From positions 1 through 64,000 of the forward strand of contig PERU01000001.1 of NCBI GenBank assembly GCA_002928965.1: a stretch of 64,000 bases of DNA. The letters run 5' to 3'. A program made the translations under genes and the position numbers. This DNA is from Methylomonas sp. Its GTDB lineage: Bacteria > Pseudomonadota > Gammaproteobacteria > Methylococcales > Methylomonadaceae. Numbering within the stretch: the stretch's first letter is position 1; the number at the start of each line of letters is the position of its first letter. Positions 46,756 through 56,341 of the stretch are shown here, piece after piece. The notes below the pieces were generated by a model. It made no database searches and was not told where the DNA came from. It saw only the letters and a list, made by a program, of their open reading frames with translations.

Positions 46756-47227
46756 ACACAAAGCCGGTGTTTCTGACGACGCTGATTTGTCGATTAGCCA
46801 GCGCGATGGTGGTATCTGAGGAAGCGGTACCCTGGGCATTGAAATACAGAGTGGTATCACTGATGCTGGCGCCGGCTTGGCTGCCTTGATACCGGGACTC
46901 CCCGGATCCAGGCCGGGAAACAGTCTGGGTGAAATCTGCGGCTGCGGTTGAACTGCACTGGCTGCGATCACTGCTGCCGGGTCGTGTCAGTTCAAACTGG
47001 TTGCCGGCAATGCGGAATTGCACATTACAATTGGTGGCGACTGCCAGTTTTTGGGCGTAACGGATAGCACTCAGGGTGTCGTCGAAGAAGCCACGTTGTT
47101 GATACGTTTCAATGTCGAAAAACTTAGGTAGGGCAGTTGTTGCTGTAATGCCAAGAATGACAATCACCATCACCAATTCGATCAGTGTAAAGCCGGACTC
47201 ACTGTATTGCGACGCAGAATTAAACAC
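46739..47227 (-). CDS. mshC: MSHA minor pilin MshC
   Basis: A 162-residue prepilin-like protein with ESGFTLIELVMVIVILGITA (cleavage after Gly). It has the MshC-type sequence RYAQKLAVATNCNVQFRIAG and a disulfide-capable Cys pair. The first codon is GTG at 47227 with no good ribosome binding site; the start is thus uncertain by a few residues. It follows mshA after 97 bases and precedes mshD, the order of Vibrio and Shewanella clusters. Confidence 0.87.
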   Translation of the reverse strand: MFNSASQYSESGFTLIELVMVIVILGITATTALPKFFDIETYQQRGFFDDTLSAIRYAQKLAVATNCNVQFRIAGNQFELTRPGSSDRSQCSSTAAADFTQTVSRPGSGESRYQGSQAGASISDTTLYFNAQGTASSDTTIALANRQISVVRNTGFVYDSTP

Positions 47228-47324
47228 GGTGTTAAAACAGATTGCTGGCTAAGAGCTCAGTTTTAAAGTAGGGCTGGGTAGGCAAGTTGCCTTGTTCTAC
47301 CCAGATATAAGCTAAAAGTCCGGT

Positions 47325-47786
47325 TTAACAGCCTTTAAAAGTGACTTCGGAAATGCTCGGTGCGGTATTAATTTCGGTAGGTTGTGTATAGGTAAAATTA
47401 CATCCTTCTACTGCACTGGCGCCAGCATCTTTAGTGGCACTAATTTTTATTTCTTTTTCGGCTTTTGGTATGTGGTAATCAGATGATGAAATACCCGCAG
47501 CAGCTGCAATTGAGGCCGCATTTGGATAACCAAATGCTAGCCCAATTTCGATACCTTCTAAGGAAATAGTGCCTGTATCACCCGTTTTTCCTTCTGCCAA
47601 AGCCTTAGCATGTACAATCGCCGCCGCTGATTTAACGGAACCCTGGGCGCCTTGCAGAGTGGCTTTTCTGGCATCGCCACTTAAATCAGCAAATTTTGGT
47701 AATGCCACAGCAGCCAAAATACCCAAAATCACAATCACCATGACCAATTCGATCAATGTAAAGCCTTGTTGTTTTCCTAACTTCAT
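47325..47786 (-). CDS. mshA: MSHA major pilin MshA
   Basis: The 153-residue major pilin, beginning MKLGKQQGFTLIELVMVIV (processed after Gly by the prepilin peptidase). MshA-specific ILAAVALPKFADLSGDARKA and LQGAQGSVKSAAAIVHAKAL follow. Near the C-terminus are two cysteines (GCNFTYTQ and FKGC) that would close the D-region loop. An AAGGTG precedes ATG 47786. It heads the minus-strand pilin operon. The assembly genes mshH-G and the ATPase are not in the window. Confidence 0.93.
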   Translation of the reverse strand: MKLGKQQGFTLIELVMVIVILGILAAVALPKFADLSGDARKATLQGAQGSVKSAAAIVHAKALAEGKTGDTGTISLEGIEIGLAFGYPNAASIAAAAGISSSDYHIPKAEKEIKISATKDAGASAVEGCNFTYTQPTEINTAPSISEVTFKGC

Positions 47787-47939
47787 AGTTTCACCTTGTA
47801 TGATTTATAAACACTCTAACAGCGCTGCGGCAGTCTTTCCCAGACAGTTTAGACTATACTTCCTGGTGTGTGAATGTCCGAGTAAAAATCACATCACACA
47901 ACACAGTTATTTACGAAAAAGTTTCTTTAAATCGACGTT

Positions 47940-48161
47940 ATGACCATTCGACAATTCATATTTTGCGATATTTGTAATCCGCAGGCGGTGCGCTCCATTG
48001 AATTTCGCCGAGCGCCGCGCAAAGACGAACGCACCGGTCGACGCATCAGCGATGGTCGGGCTTGGTTTGAAGGCGATTTGAAAGTCGCTATTGATCAAGG
48101 CTGGACACTGACCATTTCAGGTCAACATATCTGTCCGTCTTGTAAACATAATATTGTTTAA
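47940..48161 (+). CDS. Small zinc-ribbon-like hypothetical protein
   Basis: A 73-residue protein with two CxxC pairs, CDIC near the N-terminus and CPSC near the C-terminus. Together they look like a four-cysteine zinc ribbon. Between them is a basic stretch (RSIEFRRAPRKDERTGRRIS) suited to nucleic-acid or protein binding. No family is recognised and no strong ribosome binding site is seen. A 63-codon frame on the other strand (47907-48098) is a shadow. It lies between mshA and the mshQ-like gene, 27 bases before the latter. It might regulate either neighbour. Confidence 0.6.
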   Translation: MTIRQFIFCDICNPQAVRSIEFRRAPRKDERTGRRISDGRAWFEGDLKVAIDQGWTLTISGQHICPSCKHNIV

Positions 48162-48188
48162 GCTGCCCTGTAACGTTTTTAATTTAAC

Positions 48189-51077
48189 GTGTTCAAAATC
48201 GTTTTTATCAGGCTGGCGTGCCTTCTATCAATAGTCTTTTGCAGTCAAGCTCAGGCTTGGTTTAACGATCAATGGCGTTACCGGGTGCCGATCAATATAC
48301 CAACCGGCGCAGCAGCGAACAGCACCATTAAACTCAATGTCAACTTTACTGCACTCCTGAGCAGCGTGGGTGCGGTCGGCACATTCGATAGCAATTCACC
48401 CAGGGTGGTCCGCAGTAACGATACTACTTTATCCACAGTGCAGGAATTTACCGACGCCATTCACAACGGTAGTTCCGATTTAACCGGCAACGGTCGCGGC
48501 GAAGTACGATTCATACTGCAAGATAATGGTGCGACCACTTATTACCTGTATTTTGATGTGGTCTCTAACGGACCCAAAGCCGCTAACCCGCAGACTCCGA
48601 TCAACGGAAATTTCGAAGCAGATACCGCAGGCACCGTTATCCCCCGTGGCTGGCGTTCCGCAACCCGCAGTGATGGCACTATGGATTTGCAGGTGCGACC
48701 GTCCGAAACGGTCAATGTCACGGAGTCCGGCGGTAGTCCTGGTTCGGTGGCTACGAATGGTTCGCCCAATACGGGTATGTTTGCTTTTTTAATGGGATTT
48801 AGAACCAATACCGACTCAAATGCGGCTGGGGGAACCAATGCCGTGTTGACGCGCGATTTTGTGATACCAACCAGTAACCCCGGTTCCATCGGTATCAATT
48901 TCAAACCGCAGGGCTGGGATTCCGGTGCTAATGGCAACTTAAGCTCATATGACTTTTTGCAAGTTCGGTTGTTGAACCCTTCCGACTCGACTGTGTTGCT
49001 GGATATCGTTGGGCCGCAGATGAGTAATTACGGCAGTTGTCCCTTCAGTCCCAATTTTAGTATCAACCAAGCTTCCACTAGCACCCCGGGTTATGGTTAC
49101 TACAATTATTGGGATAACGAAACTGATAGAGATAATCATGTCCAGGGACTCAGCAGCGCCTACAATCGTGGTAAAGAGCCTTGGGTGAACTGCTCAGCCA
49201 GTTTGATCAATTTGGCTGGGCGGAGGGTGCGTCTGGAAATCAGAATGTGGGTGACTAATTTGTATCGCAGCTGGTTTTTACTCGACGATGTGCAATGGAG
49301 TGTGATCGATGTGTCGCTGGGTACGCCGCAGGTGTTGATTGTCAACACGCCGCCTGCCGGTTTTAACGCCTTTGATACTACAACTGCAGTGGGTGCGGTT
49401 AACGGTGTGTTGCGCACCAAGGTTGCCGGTACGGCTTTTGGTTTCGATGCAGTCGCGCTGACCAGCACACCCAGTGTGTCGAAAAGTTTTACCGGGTCGG
49501 TCAAGGTCGAGTTGGTCGATGGCAGCGGTAATATTGATTGTGCGGCCAGAACATCGTTACAGACGGTTGCCGCCAGTTACACCTTCACGAGTGCTGAACA
49601 AGGCCGGCATAGGTTTTCGGGGGTTGTGCAAGCCAATGCCCAACGGGATGTAATGGTGCGCATCTCCCATCCTGATAACTCTCCGACCTTGATTGCCTGC
49701 TCTTCGGATCATTTCGCCATCAGGCCTGCTTATTTTGTGGCGGCAGCCACCGACCAGGATTGGCAAACAGCCGGTAATATCCGGGTTTTGAATGCAACCA
49801 CAGCCAGTGCCTTGCCCATTCACAAAGCGGCTCAACCGTTCAGTTTAACTGTCACCGCCTATAATTCAGCCGGGACGATTACGGTCGGTTACAACACCAC
49901 ACCTCAGGTTGGCGCAATCACCTGCGTGTTACCGGCAAATGCCTGTCGGCTGGGGATTTTAACGACTGGCAGCTTTATCACTGCCAATGGTGTCGCTGTT
50001 TCGTCCAATGCCCGCTATTCGGAAGTCGGCGCAGTTAACATGAGTATTTCAGATAGCGATTTTGCGGCCATCGATGCTGATGATGGTAGTACGCTTGCAG
50101 AGCGTACCATTCAATCCAGTGCGATCGATGTGGGGCGTTTTGTGCCGGACCACTTTAATGTCAGTTTGAATGAGCCGGTGTTTTCGCCGACCTGTGGCAG
50201 CTTTAGTTATGTTGGTCAGCCGCTCAAATATGCGGTCAACCCGGTGGTCGTTGCCAGTGCGGAAAATGCCGAGGGTAACGTGACGCAAAATTACACCGGC
50301 GCGTTATTAAAGATCAATCTGCCGGCAATTAAGCCCAGCTATAGCGCGGCCTATCAACCGGTTACAGCGCTAAATAGTGATGCGCCAACCCCCACGGACA
50401 ATGGCAATGGCACCGGGACTTTAACTTTCGCCAATACGACCAGCAATATTTTGGCTTTTACCCGTTCCATTCCTGTTGCGCCATTTAATGCTGAGATTGC
50501 GATGAGTTTTAGTTTGACTGATGTTGAAGGGGTGACAACGTTGGTTAACCCGGTGCGATTCGGAGCAGCCATTGCCGAGAAAGGCATTAACTTTACCGGC
50601 AACTATAAAGCCATGCGTTGGGGTAGATTGGTGATGCAGAATGCGCATGGTTCCGAATTGACGCCGCTGTCATTACCGCTGTTCAGTGAGTATTTCAATG
50701 GCAGCAGTTTTGTTGCCAACACCGCTGATCAGTGCACTGCGTTGAACCTCGATACTCAGCTGTCGCTAAACAATCCAGCCACGGCCAGTGGTGCAGCGCA
50801 AGCAGGCAGTGCCAATATGACCATCGGCACAAACGGTTCATCCAAAGCCACACTGGCCAACGTACCTTTGGTGAACGGTTCGGCTGGATTAAGTTTTAAC
50901 GCTCCCGGCAGCGGTAATACCGGTTATATCGATATTACCGGCAATTTTGCCAGTTTGCATTGGCTGTTGTTCGATTGGGATCATGACGGCAGTCATGATG
51001 ATTCAGCCAATGCGCGGGTCAGCTTTGGAGTTTATCAAGGCAACAGCAGGCAGATTTATTGGCGGGAAATGTATTAA
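48189..51077 (+). CDS. mshQ: MshQ-like adhesin (DUF2341 and DUF6701 type)
   Basis: A 962-residue exported protein. The signal peptide (1-22) ends SQAQA before WFNDQWRYRVPINIP, the opening of a DUF2341-like domain that reaches about residue 120. A concanavalin-like beta domain with a carbohydrate-binding look lies at about 130-380. A long C-terminal DUF6701-type region follows (about 400-962, with HFAIRPAYFV and FVPDHFNVSLNEPVFSPTC). Such proteins close MSHA clusters and are thought to be tip or surface adhesins. Here the gene is divergent from mshA-P instead of following mshP. No sorting tail or membrane helix ends it. Confidence 0.85.
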   Translation: MFKIVFIRLACLLSIVFCSQAQAWFNDQWRYRVPINIPTGAAANSTIKLNVNFTALLSSVGAVGTFDSNSPRVVRSNDTTLSTVQEFTDAIHNGSSDLTGNGRGEVRFILQDNGATTYYLYFDVVSNGPKAANPQTPINGNFEADTAGTVIPRGWRSATRSDGTMDLQVRPSETVNVTESGGSPGSVATNGSPNTGMFAFLMGFRTNTDSNAAGGTNAVLTRDFVIPTSNPGSIGINFKPQGWDSGANGNLSSYDFLQVRLLNPSDSTVLLDIVGPQMSNYGSCPFSPNFSINQASTSTPGYGYYNYWDNETDRDNHVQGLSSAYNRGKEPWVNCSASLINLAGRRVRLEIRMWVTNLYRSWFLLDDVQWSVIDVSLGTPQVLIVNTPPAGFNAFDTTTAVGAVNGVLRTKVAGTAFGFDAVALTSTPSVSKSFTGSVKVELVDGSGNIDCAARTSLQTVAASYTFTSAEQGRHRFSGVVQANAQRDVMVRISHPDNSPTLIACSSDHFAIRPAYFVAAATDQDWQTAGNIRVLNATTASALPIHKAAQPFSLTVTAYNSAGTITVGYNTTPQVGAITCVLPANACRLGILTTGSFITANGVAVSSNARYSEVGAVNMSISDSDFAAIDADDGSTLAERTIQSSAIDVGRFVPDHFNVSLNEPVFSPTCGSFSYVGQPLKYAVNPVVVASAENAEGNVTQNYTGALLKINLPAIKPSYSAAYQPVTALNSDAPTPTDNGNGTGTLTFANTTSNILAFTRSIPVAPFNAEIAMSFSLTDVEGVTTLVNPVRFGAAIAEKGINFTGNYKAMRWGRLVMQNAHGSELTPLSLPLFSEYFNGSSFVANTADQCTALNLDTQLSLNNPATASGAAQAGSANMTIGTNGSSKATLANVPLVNGSAGLSFNAPGSGNTGYIDITGNFASLHWLLFDWDHDGSHDDSANARVSFGVYQGNSRQIYWREMY

Positions 51078-51195
51078 AGCGTGTATTCATTCAGCGCGAC
51101 GTACTTACGTGCGGCGATAAAAAACCGCAGGGGTGAGACATGCGCAAGGAATTGCGCCAGAGCGCGCGTCTATGCAATATCTGTTGATAAAGACC

Positions 51196-51699
51196 TCAAT
51201 ACAAGTTTCCTGCCGTATCCACATAGGTCAAATACAATCGCGTATCAAATTCCAGCTGATGGTAATCCGGCAGCATGTATTCGCAGAGTTTATAAAATGC
51301 CTTGTTATGCTGTTTTTCGCGCAGATGGGCCAGTTCGTGTACGGCAATCATGTTTAAAAACGCCAGAGGTGCGGTTTTGAATACCGCACCAATCCGAATT
51401 TCATTTTTTGATTTTAGATTGCCGCCTTGTACTCTGGAAATCACTGAGTGCAGACCCAATGCCTGATGCAGCACATCCAGTTTGTCATCGTAAACAATTT
51501 TGCTGAGCGGACTGGATTGGCGTAAAAACCGGTTTTTCATGTCCATGATAAATCCATACAGCGCTTTGTCGGTACGAATGTCATGGCAGGCCGGATATTT
51601 GTTTATAAGTAGTTCGCCCAGTTTATCTTGATCCAGCAGTTGTTGAATTTTTGTGGATACAGAGGGCGGATAGCCAGCCAGATATTTCATGGGTTGCAT
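51196..51699 (-). CDS. YgjP-like zinc metallopeptidase (M48-type, DUF45)
   Basis: A 167-residue protein with the zinc signature HELAHLREKQHNKAFY: HExxH and a following His that makes the third ligand. This is the layout of the YgjP/DUF45 family. There is no signal peptide or membrane segment, so it is cytoplasmic. Residues 90-115 (SRVQGGNLKSKNEIRIGAVF) are the family's beta-strand part. It converges on the end of the mshQ-like gene. Substrates of these peptidases are unknown. Confidence 0.87.
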   Translation of the reverse strand: MQPMKYLAGYPPSVSTKIQQLLDQDKLGELLINKYPACHDIRTDKALYGFIMDMKNRFLRQSSPLSKIVYDDKLDVLHQALGLHSVISRVQGGNLKSKNEIRIGAVFKTAPLAFLNMIAVHELAHLREKQHNKAFYKLCEYMLPDYHQLEFDTRLYLTYVDTAGNLY

Positions 51700-51846
51700 G
51701 GTGGATAGCAGTTTATTTTGAATAAATACACAGCGTTTGATGATAACCGATAAATACTGATTGCCATGCTGTTTGGCAAACGCTATTTTTCAATCTTGGA
51801 TTAACGTGAATCACACCACCCTCGGTGTCGTCTCAGGAAAGCCGCT

Positions 51847-52806
51847 ATGAATATTCCCAGTTTTTATGTCGAGCCAGCACATTTCGATGCGGATGTCGAA
51901 GAGCTGCATTTTTTGCGGAATCAGGTGTTTGTGCTGGAACAGCATATTCAGCCGGAAGTGGAATTCGATCAGCTGGATAGACAATGTCATCATGTGATTG
52001 CGCGTGCTGAAGATCGTAAGCCTATTGGTACTGGAAGATTGTCGCCCGATGGACAAATTGGTCGGATGGCGGTCTTGGCAGAATGGCGGCGGCAGCGAGT
52101 GGGGGCGTCTTTACTGAGGGCGTTGTTGGAAAAAGCCCGCAAGCTGGGGCTGAGCAGTGTCACCGCGAGTGCCCAGGTTAGCGCAGTGGGTTTTTATCAA
52201 AAACACGGTTTCATGCCAGAAGGACAGCCGTTTATGTCGGCTGGGATTGTTCATCAGTTGATGCGGTTAAATCTCCAGCCTCTGGCAATATCGGTCAGGC
52301 CGATAGCCAAGGCTCGCAATGTCTCGGTATCGGCCGAACGCCTGGATTCCCTGGAGTCGGCGGTGGCGGCGAGCTTGCAATTGATTGGTCAGGCGCGTCG
52401 TCAGCTGTGTATTTACAGTCGCGATTTGGAATTCTCCATTTATGGACACAAAGATATTGTCCAAGCCTTGAAACAGTTTGCCTTACAAAATCGTAATGCC
52501 GTGGTGCAAATTATTATTCAGGATCCAGCCAGTCTGCAGGGTGCAGGGCATCCGGTTCTGGATTTGGCGCAAAAGCTGACGTCTTTTTTTCTGATCCGTA
52601 CCCCGGTGGAAAGCGAGGATTTACAGTATTTGTCGGCTTTTGTTACCAGTGATCGCGACGGCTATTTATTTCGGCTGCAAGGCAACCGTTATGAAGGTCA
52701 TTGGAGCCCAAATTTACCGGCGCAAAATCGGCAATTGCGCGAGGAATTCGAGCGAGTCTGGCAACGTTCGCGGCCTTGTACCGAGTTTCGTGCGCTAGGG
52801 TTGTAA
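51847..52806 (+). CDS. GNAT acetyltransferase fused to a PLD-like domain
   Basis: A 319-residue two-part protein. Residues 1-150 form a GNAT domain: FLRNQVFVLEQHIQPEVEFD is the substrate side, and GRMAVLAEWRRQRVGASLL the acetyl-CoA loop, with AVGFYQKHGFMPEG after it. Residues 165-319 form a second domain (RRQLCIYSRDLEFSIYGHKD, QIIIQDPASLQGAGHP) with a phospholipase-D-like look. Complete HKD catalytic motifs are missing. ElaA-like GNATs occur alone in many bacteria. The added domain is of unknown role. Its 3' end overlaps trxC by 12 bases, tail to tail. Confidence 0.85.
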   Translation: MNIPSFYVEPAHFDADVEELHFLRNQVFVLEQHIQPEVEFDQLDRQCHHVIARAEDRKPIGTGRLSPDGQIGRMAVLAEWRRQRVGASLLRALLEKARKLGLSSVTASAQVSAVGFYQKHGFMPEGQPFMSAGIVHQLMRLNLQPLAISVRPIAKARNVSVSAERLDSLESAVAASLQLIGQARRQLCIYSRDLEFSIYGHKDIVQALKQFALQNRNAVVQIIIQDPASLQGAGHPVLDLAQKLTSFFLIRTPVESEDLQYLSAFVTSDRDGYLFRLQGNRYEGHWSPNLPAQNRQLREEFERVWQRSRPCTEFRALGL

Positions 52807-53235
52807 ATGCGCCTTTACCCATTTCACAATCTCCTGAGTACCGATAGCGCCGGATTGACGAGCCAGCTCGCGTCCCGCTTTAAACAAAATCAGCGTGGGA
52901 ATGCTGCGGATCTGGTAACGGGCGCTGATAGCCATTTCGGTTTCGGTGTTTAATTTGCCGAGTCGAACATGCGGTTCCAATAATTGTGCCGCTTGGGCAA
53001 AGGCCGGTGCCATCATTTTGCAGGGTCCGCACCACTCGGCCCAAAAATCCACCAATAGCGGGATGTCATTGTGCGTCAGCTGTTTATCAAAATTGTTACC
53101 GGTGAGTGCTAAAACAGCGCCGGTAAATAACAGCTGATGACATTTGCCGCATTTCGGCGTCTGCTGTAAACGCACTGTCGGCAGACGGTTGGTGGCCGAA
53201 CACTGTGGACAAACAATATGCAAAGACTCACTCAT
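52795..53235 (-). CDS. trxC: Thioredoxin 2 with zinc-binding N-terminus
   Basis: A 146-residue thioredoxin. The N-terminal zinc finger has CPQC and CGKC pairs. The thioredoxin fold follows with redox-active WCGPCK and the cis-Pro segment RSIPTLILFKAG. TrxC proteins repair oxidised proteins, and zinc release tunes activity in E. coli. Redox partner genes are not nearby. It is transcribed divergently from dctA and converges with the GNAT gene. Confidence 0.95.
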   Translation of the reverse strand: MSESLHIVCPQCSATNRLPTVRLQQTPKCGKCHQLLFTGAVLALTGNNFDKQLTHNDIPLLVDFWAEWCGPCKMMAPAFAQAAQLLEPHVRLGKLNTETEMAISARYQIRSIPTLILFKAGRELARQSGAIGTQEIVKWVKAHLQP

Positions 53236-53312
53236 GATTTGACCTCATTAGACTACAGGCATGACATTATCCGCAAAATCAACCAACAATCCAGACCATG
53301 AAAGGTATTTAG

Positions 53313-54584
53313 ATGCATGTAACCGTTAAACCTGGATCAGCGAAAAGCCGTTTGTATTTTTGGGTGCTGCTGGCTGTCGTGTGCGGCGGCATTTTGGGGT
53401 ATCTGGATCCCGAGCATGCGGTGCTGTTAAAGCCGGTGGGCGATGGCTTTATCAGTCTGATCAAAATGCTGATTGGTCCGGTGGTGTTCTGTACCATCGT
53501 ATTGGGGATTGCCGGGGCGGATGATATGCAAAAAGCCGGTCGGGTTGGCGTTAAAGCCTTGCTGTATTTTGAAGTGGTTTCCACCTTTGCGCTGGCTATC
53601 GGAGTGTTGATTGCCAATCTGCTCAAGCCGGGCCAGGGCTTTAATGTCGATCCCGCCACACTGGATGCACAAGCAGTGTCGGGTTACGTCAAGCAGGCGA
53701 GTCAACACAGTTTCGCGGATTTTCTGTTGCATATCATTCCTCAAACCTTTACCGATGCGTTTACCGGCAACGGCGATTTGCTGCAAGTGTTGCTGGTAGC
53801 GATATTGTTTGGGTACGCCTTGCAGCAAATGGGTAGTAAGGGTCAGGCTGTGCATGTGTTCATCGAAGAATGTGCGCATATCTTCTTTGCAATGATGGCT
53901 GTGATCATGAAACTGGCGCCGTTGGGTGCAGGCGCGGCTATGGCCTTTACTTTGGGTAAATACGGTCTTGGTGCACTGAAGCCGCTGGTGGCGTTAATGG
54001 GTAGTTTTTATCTCAGTTGTGGCCTGTTCGTGCTGGGTGTTTTGGGTATCATCGCCGCTCTCACCGGCTTTAATATTTTTAAATTATTGTGCTATATCAA
54101 AGGCGAGTTATTGCTGGTGCTGGGCACCTCATCGTCAGAATCTGCTTTGGTGCCGCTGATGCAGAAGCTGGAAACCCTGGGATGTTCGCGTTCAGTGGTG
54201 GGTTTGGTGGTACCGGCGGGTTATTCCTTTAATCTGGATGGCACCAATATTTATCTGACCATGGCAGCCTTGTTTGTGGCGCAGGCTTTGAACATCGAGT
54301 TGAGTTTGACCCAACAATTGACGCTGCTCCTGGTGGCAATGCTGACCAGCAAGGGTGCATCCGGTGTCACCGGTGCCGGTTTTATCACGCTGGCGGCGAC
54401 ATTGGCTGTGGTGCCGACTGTGCCTGTGGCGGCGCTGTCACTGATTTTGGGGATTGATCGGTTCATGTCAGAAGCCAGGGCGCTGACCAATCTGATCGGT
54501 AATGCGGTGGCGACCATTGTCATATCTTACTCGGAAGGTGAGCTGGATAAGCAAAAGCTGCAGGCGGCATTGAATGGTCATTAA
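53313..54584 (+). CDS. Dicarboxylate/amino acid:cation symporter (DctA/DAACS family)
   Basis: A 423-residue inner-membrane symporter with eight predicted membrane helices and two re-entrant loops. The serine-rich motif [20 protein letters not shown] and the NLDGTN-type motif [17 protein letters not shown] are both present, with [20 protein letters not shown] near the end. It brings in C4-dicarboxylates (or glutamate/aspartate) with protons or sodium. DctA is the closest match, but GltP-type specificity is not excluded. It overlaps comF by four bases tail to tail. Confidence 0.9.
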   Translation: MHVTVKPGSAKSRLYFWVLLAVVCGGILGYLDPEHAVLLKPVGDGFISLIKMLIGPVVFCTIVLGIAGADDMQKAGRVGVKALLYFEVVSTFALAIGVLIANLLKPGQGFNVDPATLDAQAVSGYVKQASQHSFADFLLHIIPQTFTDAFTGNGDLLQVLLVAILFGYALQQMGSKGQAVHVFIEECAHIFFAMMAVIMKLAPLGAGAAMAFTLGKYGLGALKPLVALMGSFYLSCGLFVLGVLGIIAALTGFNIFKLLCYIKGELLLVLGTSSSESALVPLMQKLETLGCSRSVVGLVVPAGYSFNLDGTNIYLTMAALFVAQALNIELSLTQQLTLLLVAMLTSKGASGVTGAGFITLAATLAVVPTVPVAALSLILGIDRFMSEARALTNLIGNAVATIVISYSEGELDKQKLQAALNGH

Positions 54585-55279
54585 GCCCGGGCACAAACCC
54601 ACACATCCACTCGATTGACGCCTTGTTGTTTCAAGGCAAATGCCAGCGCCTCCACCGTAGCGCCGGTGGTCATCACATCGTCCACAATCGCCACATGCTG
54701 ATAGCTGATGGGTTGGATAAGACTAAAAGCATGCCGCAGGTTTTTTCGGCGCTGTTTGGCGGCTAATGCGGCTTGATGGCCTGTGTCGCGATTGCGGATG
54801 CAGTGATGCAGAGCCAGCGGGATGGCGAGTTGACTAGCCAGGTGTCGGGCAATTTCGATGGATTGATTGAAGCCACGCTCCCTATAGCGATTGACGTGCA
54901 AGGGCACTGGAATGATGCATTCAGGTAGTTCCGCGCAAGCGGCCACATGCTGCGTCAGCAAATGACCCAGTAACCGCGCGTTTTGATAGTGCTGATTGAA
55001 TTTGAGTTGGGTAATCAAATAACGCAAGCCGTCGGCATACAAATAGGGCGCATGCGTTTCTTCGAAGCTGGGTGTTTGTTTCAGACAGCGTCCGCACAAC
55101 TGAGGCGCAGTTATTGCCATCTCAAAATGCTCGCCACAGCGATAACAACAGTTATGGTTACCGGGTAAGTCGGCAAAACAGTCGACGCACAAATCCATCT
55201 CGGCAAAACCCGGTTGCCCACACAAGATACAGCGTGGCGGCAGGCATTTGTTCTGTATAATATTCAGCCAGTTGTTCAC
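54581..55279 (-). CDS. comF: ComF family protein (phosphoribosyltransferase-like)
   Basis: A 232-residue ComF/GntX protein. The N-terminus has several CxxC pairs (CILC, CVDC, CYRC, CGRC), making a zinc finger. The C-terminal phosphoribosyltransferase-like half carries the PRPP loop [16 protein letters not shown]. ComF takes part in DNA uptake for transformation in other species; enzyme activity is unproven. The start is GTG at 55279. It lies back to back with the biotin operon, as comF/bioB often is in gammaproteobacteria. Confidence 0.92.
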   Translation of the reverse strand: MNNWLNIIQNKCLPPRCILCGQPGFAEMDLCVDCFADLPGNHNCCYRCGEHFEMAITAPQLCGRCLKQTPSFEETHAPYLYADGLRYLITQLKFNQHYQNARLLGHLLTQHVAACAELPECIIPVPLHVNRYRERGFNQSIEIARHLASQLAIPLALHHCIRNRDTGHQAALAAKQRRKNLRHAFSLIQPISYQHVAIVDDVMTTGATVEALAFALKQQGVNRVDVWVCARA

Positions 55280-55351
55280 TTAAATGTTTTAAAAAGGTTG
55301 ATAAGCGGTGTTGATGGCCGTTTTGCCTGTCTTTGTTTGGAGATTACCAGA

Positions 55352-56341
55352 ATGTCTGCTACCCCGGAATTGATCACGATTGCTGCGCCGATACGCCATG
55401 ATTGGCAGCTGGCTGAAATTGAAGCACTGTTTGCCCTGCCGTTCAATGATTTACTGTTCAAAGCCCAAACCGTGCATCGGGTTTATTTTGATCCCAACGA
55501 AATTCAGGTCAGCAGTTTGTTGAGTATCAAAACCGGTTCCTGTTCCGAAGATTGCGGCTATTGTCCGCAAAGTGCCCGTTACGATTCGGATTTGAATCCG
55601 GAAGCCTTGATGCCAGTCGATGCGGTCTTAAAAGCAGCGCAACAAGCCAAGGATCAGGGTGCCTCGCGGTTTTGCATGGGTGCCGCCTGGCGCAGCCCGA
55701 AAGATCGGGATATTCAGCGGGTGGTGGAAATGGTGCAAGGGGTCAAGGCATTGGGCATGGAAACCTGTGTAACTTTGGGGATGTTGACTGACAAACAGAC
55801 TCAGGTGCTCAAAGACGGCGGGCTGGATTATTACAATCACAATCTGGATACCTCGGAAGAGTATTACTCGGAAATCATTACCACCCGCACTTATCAAGAT
55901 CGGTTGGATACCCTGGAACGAGTGCGTGATGCCGGCATCAATGTCTGTTGCGGCGGCATCGTCGGCATGGGCGAGTCTGAAACGGACCGCGCCAAGTTGT
56001 TGTTGCAACTGGTCAACATGCCTAAACATCCTGAAAGTGTGCCTATCAATATGTTGGTGCAGGTTGAAGGCACGCCATTGCACGGCATCGACTCGCTGGA
56101 CCCTTTGCAATTTGTGCGCACCATTGCGGTAGCGCGGATTTTAATGCCGCAATCGCGGGTACGTTTGTCGGCGGGGCGTAAGGACATGAGCGATGAAATG
56201 CAGGCTTTGTGTTTTCTGGCCGGCGCCAATTCGATTTTCTACGGTGACAAGTTGCTCACCACCGATAATCCGATGACTAATCATGATCAGCAATTATTTG
56301 ATCGGTTAGGTGTACGAATGGGCGGTTCCAGCTACGCCTGA
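55352..56341 (+). CDS. bioB: Biotin synthase
   Basis: A 329-residue radical-SAM enzyme that inserts sulfur into dethiobiotin. The cluster motif is CSEDCGYC, with [12 protein letters not shown] after it. [23 protein letters not shown] and RLSAGRKDM are diagnostic. The ATG at 55352 is chosen because GGAG lies ten bases upstream and the N-terminus is of normal length. An upstream start at 55214 would run through comF. It shares its final A with the bioF start (TGATG). Confidence 0.97.
   Translation: MSATPELITIAAPIRHDWQLAEIEALFALPFNDLLFKAQTVHRVYFDPNEIQVSSLLSIKTGSCSEDCGYCPQSARYDSDLNPEALMPVDAVLKAAQQAKDQGASRFCMGAAWRSPKDRDIQRVVEMVQGVKALGMETCVTLGMLTDKQTQVLKDGGLDYYNHNLDTSEEYYSEIITTRTYQDRLDTLERVRDAGINVCCGGIVGMGESETDRAKLLLQLVNMPKHPESVPINMLVQVEGTPLHGIDSLDPLQFVRTIAVARILMPQSRVRLSAGRKDMSDEMQALCFLAGANSIFYGDKLLTTDNPMTNHDQQLFDRLGVRMGGSSYA

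Noticed and set aside
46756..46971. Long N-terminal extension of mshD
   Set aside because: It lies entirely over mshC and would place the prepilin leader in the middle of the protein.
47787..47940. Sigma-54 promoter for mshA
   Set aside because: A GG/GC pair with ten-base spacing exists (around TGGGAAAGACTGCCGCA on the minus strand), but the flanking bases do not match TGGCAC and TTGCA.
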